Positions 8,348 to 16,135 of a DNA stretch of 42,531 bases are shown here, one piece after another. Each line of letters begins with the position of its first letter. The stretch's first letter is position 1. The translations under genes were made by a program, and so were the position numbers. The notes below the pieces were generated by a model. The model did no database searches, had not been told where the DNA came from, and worked only from the letters and a program-made list of their open reading frames with translations. The stretch lies in NCBI GenBank assembly GCA_937776645.1, contig CALMRI010000005.1:1-42531 (forward strand), written 5' to 3'. The DNA comes from an uncultured Alphaproteobacteria bacterium (GTDB taxonomy: Bacteria; Pseudomonadota; Alphaproteobacteria; Thalassobaculales; Thalassobaculaceae).

Positions 8348-9771
8348 CAATTCTCTCCCTTTTTTCTGTCCGACACTCGTAGATGAGCGCCCTGTTTTAG
8401 CAACGCCGCTTGCAATTCGACGATATTGATATCAGCGACATCGACCCTGCCATTGGCGGCCAGTGCGGCGGCGGCGCCGGCGGCATGGCCGGTCACCCAA
8501 CATTGCGGTATCTCGCGCATGAAGGTGTGGGTCTGGGCATCGCTCGACATATGCCGCCCGGCCGCCAGAAGGTTGGGCACTCCTCGGGCGACCAAGGCTC
8601 GGTAGGGGATCGAGACTGGGGCGAATTTTGGGGCCAGACTGGGGCTGACGCCGATCTCGTCGGCGTGACGAATACCGGCCTTCCATTCGGCGCCGGTCAT
8701 TCGGCTCAGCCCCCGCATCCGGCGGCTGTGGCGCACACCGATTTGCGGGCCGGTCAGCATCACCCAAGCATTTTCGAAGCCCGGCGCGTGCTCGCGATAG
8801 AACGATAGCAGGCCCTGCATGCGTTGGCGCGACAGATGCTCGACCTGATTAAGGTCTTCCAGGTCAACGGCGCTAAAGCCGCTTAGGCGCGGCCCCATGA
8901 ACACCGCCACATCGTCCCGCCAGGCCGGCATCGGTAGCGAGAACTGGTTGAAGCGGTCGCGGGCCAGGGCGGTAAACGCCGAGAAAGCCGGTTTCTCAGT
9001 CATCTTGAAATCAAGCCATTTGGGGATCTCCAGGCCGCCGAATAGCCAGGCGGTATTCATGGTGTGATGGATACTACCGTCCTGGATATCGTCCTCGGCT
9101 GCCTCGCCCGCGCCGACGAAGATATCGCCATCGCCGGTGGTATCGACGACTACCGAGGCCAGGACCGCGTGGCGGCCCTGCTTGGAATGCAGGATCGCGC
9201 CCTTGATCCGTCCGTCCTCCATGATCGGTGCGGTCGCCCAGGCGTGCATGACCAGATCCGCGCCCGCCTCGCGCGCCAGATCGTCCGAGGCGATCTTGAG
9301 GCGTTCCGGATCGATCATCGGCGCCCAGGTGACAGTGCCGTGATGGGCCGAGAAGCGGTTCGACCAATAATCGACGTGGCGCTCGTCCCGGCTGCCCCAG
9401 AGATTGCGTTCCGGTCCAAGGATCGCGTCCTCGGGCAAGCGATCGAGTACCTCCTCGCAGAAACCACGCAGCAACAGATTGCCGTCCCAGTCGGTCATCC
9501 GATCGATCCAGATTACCAACCCGCCGGTGGCAAGACCGCCGAGATGGTTGTAGCGCTCGACCAGCATGGTCCTGGCGCCAAGTCGCGCAGAGGCGGTCGC
9601 CGCCGCGGTTCCCGCCGGGCCGCCGCCGATCACCAGAACATCGACCTCGTCGAAAACCGGGATCTCGCGCGCTGGCTCGATGATAGAGCCACCGCTACGG
9701 CGCGGACGCCTAGGCTCGCGTTCCACGTTAAAGACCGATTGGGTATAGGTTTGACGATCCTCGCCAGCCAT
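8347..9771 (-). CDS. FAD-dependent oxidoreductase (FAD_oxidored type)
   Basis: FAD-binding protein of 474 residues with the dinucleotide fold VLVIGGGPAGTAAA near residue 48, a ribose-binding LVERYNHLGGLATGG segment typical of the FAD-dependent thioredoxin-reductase-like/FAD_oxidored group, VVDTTGDGDI, and a C-terminal second FAD motif around NLLAAGRHMSSDAQ followed by GHAAGAAAAL. The first 35 residues are polar and Arg-rich without a signal peptide. The start ATG at 9771 follows GGAGA by 7 bases; the in-frame upstream start at 9825 has no ribosome site. Its stop overlaps the SDR start by one base. Homologues act on varied organic acids and alcohols, so the reaction is left open. Confidence 0.88.
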   Translation of the reverse strand: MAGEDRQTYTQSVFNVEREPRRPRRSGGSIIEPAREIPVFDEVDVLVIGGGPAGTAAATASARLGARTMLVERYNHLGGLATGGLVIWIDRMTDWDGNLLLRGFCEEVLDRLPEDAILGPERNLWGSRDERHVDYWSNRFSAHHGTVTWAPMIDPERLKIASDDLAREAGADLVMHAWATAPIMEDGRIKGAILHSKQGRHAVLASVVVDTTGDGDIFVGAGEAAEDDIQDGSIHHTMNTAWLFGGLEIPKWLDFKMTEKPAFSAFTALARDRFNQFSLPMPAWRDDVAVFMGPRLSGFSAVDLEDLNQVEHLSRQRMQGLLSFYREHAPGFENAWVMLTGPQIGVRHSRRMRGLSRMTGAEWKAGIRHADEIGVSPSLAPKFAPVSIPYRALVARGVPNLLAAGRHMSSDAQTHTFMREIPQCWVTGHAAGAAAALAANGRVDVADINIVELQAALLKQGAHLRVSDRKKGEN

Positions 9772-9846
9772 GGCGCGGTCTCCATTTTGCAAATTACTAA
9801 GGCCGTCTTGGCAACGTGGTTTCACCTCGGCCCGACTGTATTTTTG

Positions 9847-9941
9847 TCATCCCAGCCTACGCTCACTGCTGTCCGGAACTGCGGTCGCCGTCCTCGTAAA
9901 CGGCCGCAGTTCCTGGCAGCTGTGAACGTAAGCTAAGATGA
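9847..9941. repeat. 95-bp imperfect palindrome (two 38-base arms)
   Basis: Left arm 9847-9884 and right arm 9904-9941 are inverted copies differing at about 7 of 38 positions, with a core GGAACTGCGG / CCGCAGTTCC that is perfect. The 19-base centre can add a GCCG/CGGC inner stem. Four of the seven differences become G-U pairs in RNA copied from the minus strand, the direction of transcription of the flanking genes, so a long stable hairpin would form between the 533-residue protein gene and the FAD oxidoreductase gene. It lacks a following U-run on that strand, so it is not a simple intrinsic terminator; a REP/MITE-type repeat or an mRNA processing or stabilising element are alternatives. Confidence 0.75.
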
Positions 9942-9996
9942 TGGGTGAGATCTCCCCGGAGAGCAGTGGATGCCGGCGAGCATGAAAACCGAGCGG

Positions 9997-11598
9997 TTAT
10001 TGCAATGTTTCCAACCCCATGGCCACGCCGAAACGGCGGGAGCAGTCTAGGTGGTCGCCATATTTGCGATGTCCGGCGGTGTGCTGGGCCGAGGCGAGTA
10101 AAAGCCGTTCGCGGTCCCAGCTTCGGTTCTTGGCGTAATCCTCCAGGGTGCACTGGGCAATTTCCTGGTTGTGCGGGTCATTGCCAACCCGCGCGGCAGC
10201 GAAGGCGAGACGTTGGACCAGGGGTGCACGGTCCTCGTCGCCATCGATATAGGCTTGGGTCCAGCCGACCGCGGCCTCGGCATCCATTTCGATCAGCGCC
10301 GTTTCGAGGTTCGCCAGAATGTTGTAGCCAGAAAGCCGTGATGCGGCGGCCGGTGCCTTGACCCGAGCCGGGGTCAACTCGCCGATATAACGCTGATGCC
10401 AGGCGGCGCGATTGAGGTAGGCGGCGGCATGGAACAGCAGCTTAATCCGTTGCGGATGTTTGAATCGGTCGTAAAACCACCCCAGCGTGTTGCAATACTC
10501 GTAGCAATGCTGCGACAGGGAAAAATTGTTTGCGCCATGGGTCTCCAACAAAACCTGTGCGGCGCCAAGTTGGAGGGTGTCGACAATCGCTCGGGGCGCT
10601 TTACCGGCTTTGAGAAGGTTGGCGAGGTGCTCGATAAAGCCGGGTTCTGGTTGCCGGATAATCGCTTCGATCAGGGCTTCCGATTCAAAGCGGGTCAGCG
10701 GCTCGGCATTGTCGAACAAAGCCCGCTCGGCGTCACTGACACCGGCATAGGGCACGGCGGACAGGGTTTCACCCTCAAGATGGATCTTCACCGCATTGCA
10801 AGCCATCTCATAAGTTGAATACCAGCGCGGTCCGACCGCGATATCCAGGGCGCCGGCATAGATCACGTCGTGTGACCCATTGGCGTCCCAACCGATGGCG
10901 TCGCCAAGCTCGACCGTGGCCCGGGCCCGGAAGGCCTTGTGGCCGGTGGTGTAGGAGCGGTTGTTGTGGGCCCGGTCCTGGACATCGATCAGGCCAGCAA
11001 AAGCTAACTCGGCTAGCACGGTCTCGCGATTTGGTTTGTCCTGCATTAAGCCCAGGAAAACCCGATAGGCCTCTTCGACATTGCCCCGATGGACATGGGT
11101 CATCCATTGGTCCAACCGCTCTCGGATCGGGCCAGAAAGATTTTTTGGTTGTTGGTCAGGCCAATGTACGACAGGCACAGGAGGGTCGCCCGGGGGCAGG
11201 GTATAGCCGCGGGCATAATGCCCGGGCGCCTTCAAAACCTTTTGGTTCCAGATATCGAGGCCGGTTGGCATGTACCAGATGGTTTGGGCATAGGGCAGAC
11301 CCTCGGCGCCCTTTGGCATCATGCCGGCCAGGTTTAAAGTCGCCCGGGCGCTTAACAGGCAATGGTCGTTGTTGACGAAGTTTATGTAACCGTCATCAAT
11401 CCGCTCATGATACGGCACGTGGGTGTAGGGGCCGTGGATACGCACCGCCTGGGCCAACATCTCCGTCAGCGGGCGTCCGGCGCGCACGATGTCGTAACAA
11501 ATCTCGCTCGCGCCGTGCTGGTCGCGCGCCATGATCCGCTCTTCCATACGATCGTACAGACCGCGCACTTGGTTAGTGATCGGGGCTGAGTCGGGCAT
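9997..11598 (-). CDS. Uncharacterised 533-residue protein
   Basis: A long, well-coded frame with GC-rich third positions like its neighbours, and a clear ribosome site (GGAGG five bases before ATG 11598). I do not recognise the family. No signal peptide or membrane helix is evident, so a soluble cytosolic protein is expected. The N-terminal part (residues about 45-135) is rich in His and aromatic residues: HGPYTHVPYHERIDDG, NFVNNDHCLLSA, YMPTGLDIWN, GHYARGY. These might bind metal. The middle and C-terminal two-thirds look helical, with FLGLMQDKPN, TTGHKAF, CNAVKIHLEG, HCYEYCNTLGWFYDRF and HAAAYLNRAAWHQRY. Cysteines are few and not arranged as CxxC. It is upstream of the FAD oxidoreductase/SDR pair on the same strand, separated by 225 bases holding the palindrome, so a shared pathway is possible but unproven. 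Confidence 0.75.
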   Translation of the reverse strand: MPDSAPITNQVRGLYDRMEERIMARDQHGASEICYDIVRAGRPLTEMLAQAVRIHGPYTHVPYHERIDDGYINFVNNDHCLLSARATLNLAGMMPKGAEGLPYAQTIWYMPTGLDIWNQKVLKAPGHYARGYTLPPGDPPVPVVHWPDQQPKNLSGPIRERLDQWMTHVHRGNVEEAYRVFLGLMQDKPNRETVLAELAFAGLIDVQDRAHNNRSYTTGHKAFRARATVELGDAIGWDANGSHDVIYAGALDIAVGPRWYSTYEMACNAVKIHLEGETLSAVPYAGVSDAERALFDNAEPLTRFESEALIEAIIRQPEPGFIEHLANLLKAGKAPRAIVDTLQLGAAQVLLETHGANNFSLSQHCYEYCNTLGWFYDRFKHPQRIKLLFHAAAYLNRAAWHQRYIGELTPARVKAPAAASRLSGYNILANLETALIEMDAEAAVGWTQAYIDGDEDRAPLVQRLAFAAARVGNDPHNQEIAQCTLEDYAKNRSWDRERLLLASAQHTAGHRKYGDHLDCSRRFGVAMGLETLQ

Positions 11599-11947
11599 AA
11601 CGACCTCCACAATTGTCCGATCGCAGTGGATCAGAGGAGATCCATTCCGCGTAATCGAAGGCGGAAACGGTTAGTCGTCTCAGTTTGGGGGGCCGGGCCA
11701 AGCGTTGCAAGGTAGAGCGCGCACACACCTGTGATTTGGAGGAGGACTTAACAGATCAGCGTGATAGCCGGGTCGTCGTTTCCACACCCGTTGCCGGCTC
11801 GCCAAGGAGCGATGCGCTACCGAGGTTCTCGAATGGCGCAACGTGGGGCAGGACCATTTTATCGCCTGCCACCACGCCGTAGACTTTGATTTTTTGCTGT
11901 AGAGCGGGATGACGGATGTTTGTAAGGTTCAGGTACTCGCCGGCGCC
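11599..11947. other. 349-base intergenic stretch with a GC-rich hairpin
   Basis: No gene is supported here. The main structure is a hairpin at 11842-11876: CGTGGGGCAGG pairs with CCTGCC-a-CCACG with a single-base bulge and a 12-base loop. It lies downstream of the enoyl-CoA hydratase-fold gene (minus strand) and could end that transcript, although no U-run follows in that direction. GTCATCCC in reverse orientation near 11909-11916 echoes the outer end of the palindrome at 9847, too short to call a repeat. Confidence 0.45.
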
Positions 11948-12748
11948 TTACGACCCCTTGAAGTTCGGGATCCGCCGTTCTGAGACCGCCCGGATGCCTT
12001 CCTTGAAATCGTTGGTTTGGCGCAAATTATTCTGCACCATCAACTCGTGGTCGGTGGCTTTACGGACGTTGTCGGCCAGACCCTGGCGCATGGTGGCGCG
12101 GGTTTCCATCACTCCTAATGGGGAGTTTTCGGCGATCTCGGCGGCGAGCGCCTGTGCCGCACCGCGTACTTCGTTGAGCGGCACCAGCATGTCGGCCAGA
12201 CCCCAGGCGGCGGCTTCCTCGCCCTTGATCCGGCGGCTGGTATAAAACATCAGGTTGGCCCGCTGCTGGCCGATCAGCGCCGGCAAGGTATAGGTCAGGC
12301 CGAAACCGGGATGGAAGCCGAGTCGGGTAAAATTGGCGGCGAAACGCGCTTCCGGCGCCGCGACCCGGAAGTCGGGAACCAGACTCAGGCCAAACCCACC
12401 GCCGATCGCCGCGCCCTGGACCGCGCCCACGATGGGGGTCTTGGTTGAGAACAGACGCACCGCCTCAACGTAGAGGTGATTGGCCGGGCTGCCATCGGCA
12501 TCGGTTTTCTGTTCGCTACTGCTGGTGCCATCGGAGCTGAAATTGGCCCCGGCGCAGAAGGATTTTCCAGCCGCGCAAAGCACGGCGGCGCGCAAGTTGC
12601 TGTCGCCATCGATTATTTCCATGGCGGTGGCAATCTGTTGGATCAGCGCATAGTCGAAGAAATTGTGGGGCGGGCGTTGAATTTCAATGGTGGCGACGTG
12701 GCCGTCGACGGTTATGCCAAGGGCATCGAAGTCAGGGAAGGTAGCCAT
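11948..12748 (-). CDS. Enoyl-CoA hydratase/isomerase-fold protein lacking catalytic glutamates
   Basis: Crotonase-fold protein of 266 residues with the CoA/oxyanion segments intact (SFCAGANFSS around 64-72 and GAAIGGGFGL around 112-121). The two glutamates that add water in true hydratases are missing: the GGGxEL position is Gly120 (GGGFGL) and the xPExxLG position is Phe140 (NFTRLG). The insert SSSEQKTDADGS near residue 76 resembles loops in isomerase or thioesterase-like crotonases. It is therefore unlikely to be a normal hydratase; isomerisation, C-C cleavage or a thioester hydrolysis role are possible. The start follows GGAGAGACAAT. It is the last gene of the group that begins with the acyl-CoA dehydrogenase pair at 17200. 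Confidence 0.88.
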   Translation of the reverse strand: MATFPDFDALGITVDGHVATIEIQRPPHNFFDYALIQQIATAMEIIDGDSNLRAAVLCAAGKSFCAGANFSSDGTSSSEQKTDADGSPANHLYVEAVRLFSTKTPIVGAVQGAAIGGGFGLSLVPDFRVAAPEARFAANFTRLGFHPGFGLTYTLPALIGQQRANLMFYTSRRIKGEEAAAWGLADMLVPLNEVRGAAQALAAEIAENSPLGVMETRATMRQGLADNVRKATDHELMVQNNLRQTNDFKEGIRAVSERRIPNFKGS

Positions 12749-12800
12749 ATTGTCTCTCCGGGGCGGTTTGTTCGACTTTGGTCCGAAAGGGAAGGCAGGG

Positions 12801-14936
12801 TCAATCGCGCGGATGCTTGATGATCAAGGCGTCGACGATCGATATTCCATCACCGGGACGATGCACCAGGACAGGGTTTAAATCGACTTCCGCGACCTGT
12901 TCGGCGGTCGCGGCGGCGAAGCCGGACAGTTTCTCCATGAGGTCTAGTAGGGCGTCGATGTCCTGACCCAGGGCATTCAGCATTGCAGCGCCGCGTAACT
13001 TTCCCAGCAGCACACGGGCGTCTTGGCGGTCCAGCGGTACCGGTGCAAAGGCGACATCGCGGGAGGCCTCGACGGCGGTACCGCCGAAACCCGCCATCAG
13101 CATCGGTCCGAAACCGGAACTGTTGCTGATGCCGAGGATCATCTCCAGGCCCGGTCTGGCCATCGGTTGCACCAGGGTGCCGAGAATCCGGGCGTCGGGG
13201 GCATTGGCGGTGACCCGCGTTTGGATGGTCTCGAAGGCTTGGCGGGCCGCGTTGGCGCCGGTGATGGCAAGCGCGACGCCGCCAGCGGCTGATTTATGTG
13301 GAAGATCGGGGGATTGGATCTTCAAGGCCACCGGACCAGAGATCTGCGCTGCGGCCTTGGCGGCTTCATCACCGGTCGTTACCAGAATGCCGGAGACCGC
13401 CTTAATGCCGCCTTGGGCAAGCAATTGCATTGCCTGATGCTCGGCGATCGCCTCGGGGGCCGTGGTTAAATCCGCGGCTAGTCGGGCGTCTGGGGCAGCT
13501 TTATCGGGCGTCATGGGACGCGCTAGAAACCGCTCCCTCACCTGGCGATAGGTGGTCATCGCGGCAAGAGCCCGGGTGCAGTGACGCATATTGGTAAACA
13601 ATGGTAACCCAGCCTTGGCCAGAAGCGTGACTACGTCCGGATGCGGCAGGGTATAGCTCCACATCAGGATCGGTTTGGTGGTGGCGCTGCCCAATTCCGC
13701 CAGCGCCTTCGGCTCGCGCTGCAGGGTCGCCGGATTGCGGGCCGAGGTGATTGAGATCACCGCATCGACTTGATCCGACGCGGCGATCATCGCGCTCATC
13801 TTTGCATAGCCTAATTCGCGGATCACCCCGGCCGTTCCATCGACCGGGTTCTGTGAGGTCCCGTAACTTGGCAGATGTTGATCAATGTCGGCGCGGGTCG
13901 CCGGATCGAGCATTGGAACGTCCAATCCGTCGGCGGCGCAGCTATCGGCCATCCAACCTCCGGCGCCGCCGGACCCAGTGAAGATGCCAACCCGATTGCC
14001 GGCCGGTAGGCGATCGCCATAGTGCGAGAAGGCGCTGGCGATATCGACCATCTCCTCGGTGTCATTGCCCTCGATCACGCCGTAGCGCTCGAAGATTGCC
14101 TGATAGGTCTGATACGATCCAGCCAGCGATGCGGTGTGTGACGCGGCAGCGCGAATGCCCGCCTCGGAGCGGCCGATCTTGGTGACGATCATCGGTTTGC
14201 CGGCGCGCAACGCCTTCTCGGCAACGAGGGCCAATTTTGCTGGCGTCTTCACGTCTTCCATGAACATCAAGAAGACATCGGCCTCGTCGGCCTCGATCAG
14301 ATGGTCGACCACATCGAGACCTTCCAGACAGGCTTCATTGCCGGTGGTCACGACGTGGCTGAACCGCATATCCCTCGGCCGGCCGCGGTCGTAAAACGCG
14401 AAGCCCATGCCGCCACTCTGGGCAACCACGGCGATCCGTCCGGCGTCCGACCAGGCCGGCGTCAGCGCCATGTCGTCGCCTTCGACGGCGGGGCTGAAGG
14501 TCGCGCAGAGTTTGGTCGCCATGGTGGCAAAACCTTCGGAGTTCGGACCGGAGATCAGCATTCCGGTGCGCGCCGCGATATCGAGAACTTGTTGCTGGAG
14601 ATTGCTGCCGCCGGCCGAATGGTCCTCGGCGAAACCGGAGGCTAAAATCAGCGCCGCCTTCACCCCGACCTTGGCGCACTCCTCCAACGCGCCGGGAATA
14701 TGCGCCGCCGGGATGATCAGGATCGCCAGGTCCGGGCGTGTGGGTGTATCGGCGATTGAGAGATAAGCTTTACGCCCCATGATTTCGCCATGCGAGCGGC
14801 TGATCGGGTAAATCGGGATGTCAATGTCATGGCACCCCATGACCGCCATGATCCGGCCGCGCAGAATGTGGGGGTCAGGTGATGCGCCAATGACTGCCAC
14901 CGCCGCCGGCGAAAGAAGGGCGGATAGATCGGGCAT
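12801..14936 (-). CDS. ADP-forming acyl-CoA ligase, second paralogue
   Basis: Single-chain NDP-forming acyl-CoA synthetase of 711 residues. The CoA-binding domain begins with VAVIGASPDP (13-22); SGPNSEG lies near 129-135; AQSGGMG near 172-178; the phosphohistidine is His267 in AASHTASLAG; the ATP-grasp domain starts near residue 490 and contains PVALKIQSPDLPHKSAAGGV. It shares the family frame with the ligase at 2463-4559, but the two are clearly diverged (GPNSEG against GPNCLG, SGGMG against SGAYGG), implying different acids. The start ATG 14936 has GAGG eight bases upstream and lies nine bases after the acyl-CoA dehydrogenase stop, so it belongs to the same operon and probably makes the thioester that the dehydrogenase pair oxidises. 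Confidence 0.92.
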   Translation of the reverse strand: MPDLSALLSPAAVAVIGASPDPHILRGRIMAVMGCHDIDIPIYPISRSHGEIMGRKAYLSIADTPTRPDLAILIIPAAHIPGALEECAKVGVKAALILASGFAEDHSAGGSNLQQQVLDIAARTGMLISGPNSEGFATMATKLCATFSPAVEGDDMALTPAWSDAGRIAVVAQSGGMGFAFYDRGRPRDMRFSHVVTTGNEACLEGLDVVDHLIEADEADVFLMFMEDVKTPAKLALVAEKALRAGKPMIVTKIGRSEAGIRAAASHTASLAGSYQTYQAIFERYGVIEGNDTEEMVDIASAFSHYGDRLPAGNRVGIFTGSGGAGGWMADSCAADGLDVPMLDPATRADIDQHLPSYGTSQNPVDGTAGVIRELGYAKMSAMIAASDQVDAVISITSARNPATLQREPKALAELGSATTKPILMWSYTLPHPDVVTLLAKAGLPLFTNMRHCTRALAAMTTYRQVRERFLARPMTPDKAAPDARLAADLTTAPEAIAEHQAMQLLAQGGIKAVSGILVTTGDEAAKAAAQISGPVALKIQSPDLPHKSAAGGVALAITGANAARQAFETIQTRVTANAPDARILGTLVQPMARPGLEMILGISNSSGFGPMLMAGFGGTAVEASRDVAFAPVPLDRQDARVLLGKLRGAAMLNALGQDIDALLDLMEKLSGFAAATAEQVAEVDLNPVLVHRPGDGISIVDALIIKHPRD

Positions 14937-14945
14937 GAGGCGACC

Positions 14946-16106
14946 TCAGCGCAGGCCGAGGCCGCGGGCGATGATCCCCCGCAATACCTCGGTGGTGCCG
15001 CCCTGGATGGTCAGCTTCGGCGCGATCGTCGTGGCGAATTGCAGCAACTCGTCGAAAGCCGCGCGGTTGCCCGGTTCAGCATCGACAAAAGCCGCTAGAT
15101 CGCGGGCCTTGGCCGGCAGCGCCTGCTCCCAGATGGTTCCCACGTCCTTGACGATGGAGCCCTCCAGAACCGGTTCCTTGCCAGCCTGCAGCATACCGTT
15201 CACCGAGACCGACATCCGCCGCAGTGTGTGGACCTGGGCCACCAGTCGGCCGATGCCTTCAGCCGCTCTAGCGTCCGGGTTCTGACCGAGGACCCGCACC
15301 AGTTCGGTCAGCACGTAATAGGTTTCGAGAAACCGCTCCGGGCCGCTGCGCTCGTAGGCCAGCTCGCTGGTCGCCTGCTTCCAGGCGCCGTCGACCTCAC
15401 CCAGAACATGGTCTTCGGGGATGAATAGATCATCGAAAACCACCTCGTTGAACTCATGCTTTCCAGCCATGTTGCGCACCGGGTTGATGGTGATCCCCGG
15501 TTGCTTCAGGGCGACCAGGAATTGGGTCAGGCCATGGCGCCGGTTATCCTTGGTCGGGACCGAGGTGCGAAACAGGCCAATCATATAGTCGGAATTATGA
15601 GCATTCGAGGTCCAAAGCTTGGTGCCGTTGATCAGATAGCCGCCCTCGGTCGACGTCGCGCGGGTGCTGGCGGCGAACAGATCAGAGCCGGAATTCGGCT
15701 CGCTCATACCAATACAGAAACAGCACTCACCCCGGGTGATCGCTGGCACCACATCGAGCTTAATATGCTCCGGTGCATATTTCAGCAGGACCGGACCACT
15801 TTGACGATCAGCGGTGAAATGCGCGGTGATGGGTGCGTTATGAACCCGGAACTCCTCGGTCACCACATAGCGCTCCAGGAAACTGCGCTCCTGGCCGCCG
15901 TATTTCTTCGGCCAAGTCATGCCGATCCAGCCCTTGGCGCCCACGCGTTTGCTGAACGCGCGGTCGAACCCGCTTTTCATAATAGTCAGTTGCGGATCAA
16001 AGCCGCCATTGGCGATCTCTTCGGCCAGGAAAGTGCGAACCTCGATGCGCAATTCTTCGGCTTCCGGCGGCAGGCGGATCGGATCGAAATGAATAGCTTG
16101 GGACAT
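14946..16106 (-). CDS. Acyl-CoA dehydrogenase, large subunit of a likely heteromeric pair
   Basis: FAD acyl-CoA dehydrogenase of 386 residues: GMTWPKKYGGQ near 62-72, CIGMSEPNSGSD 131-142 and LWTSNAHNSDYMIGL 164-178 bind FAD and substrate. The usual C-terminal catalytic Glu (xEG) is replaced by Gly in QGGTTEVLRG, while Glu252 in LAYERSGPERF sits where FadE29/ChsE2-type and isovaleryl-CoA dehydrogenases carry theirs. Size and features match the larger subunit of alpha2beta2 enzymes such as mycobacterial ChsE1-ChsE2. The smaller partner is directly upstream at 16136-17200, with a 29-base gap. It would desaturate a short or bulky acyl-CoA. ATG at 16106. Confidence 0.92.
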   Translation of the reverse strand: MSQAIHFDPIRLPPEAEELRIEVRTFLAEEIANGGFDPQLTIMKSGFDRAFSKRVGAKGWIGMTWPKKYGGQERSFLERYVVTEEFRVHNAPITAHFTADRQSGPVLLKYAPEHIKLDVVPAITRGECCFCIGMSEPNSGSDLFAASTRATSTEGGYLINGTKLWTSNAHNSDYMIGLFRTSVPTKDNRRHGLTQFLVALKQPGITINPVRNMAGKHEFNEVVFDDLFIPEDHVLGEVDGAWKQATSELAYERSGPERFLETYYVLTELVRVLGQNPDARAAEGIGRLVAQVHTLRRMSVSVNGMLQAGKEPVLEGSIVKDVGTIWEQALPAKARDLAAFVDAEPGNRAAFDELLQFATTIAPKLTIQGGTTEVLRGIIARGLGLR

Positions 16107-16135
16107 TTAGCGATTTTCCTGAATTTTTGGTTGGA

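Noticed and set aside
9064..9936. Plus-strand open frame of 290 codons
   Set aside because: Antisense to the FAD oxidoreductase, whose motifs are clear; composition is typical of shadow frames.
11842..11876. Intrinsic terminator for the crotonase-fold gene
   Set aside because: The hairpin is strong, but no U-run follows it on the minus strand, so I list it only as a structure within the intergenic stretch.
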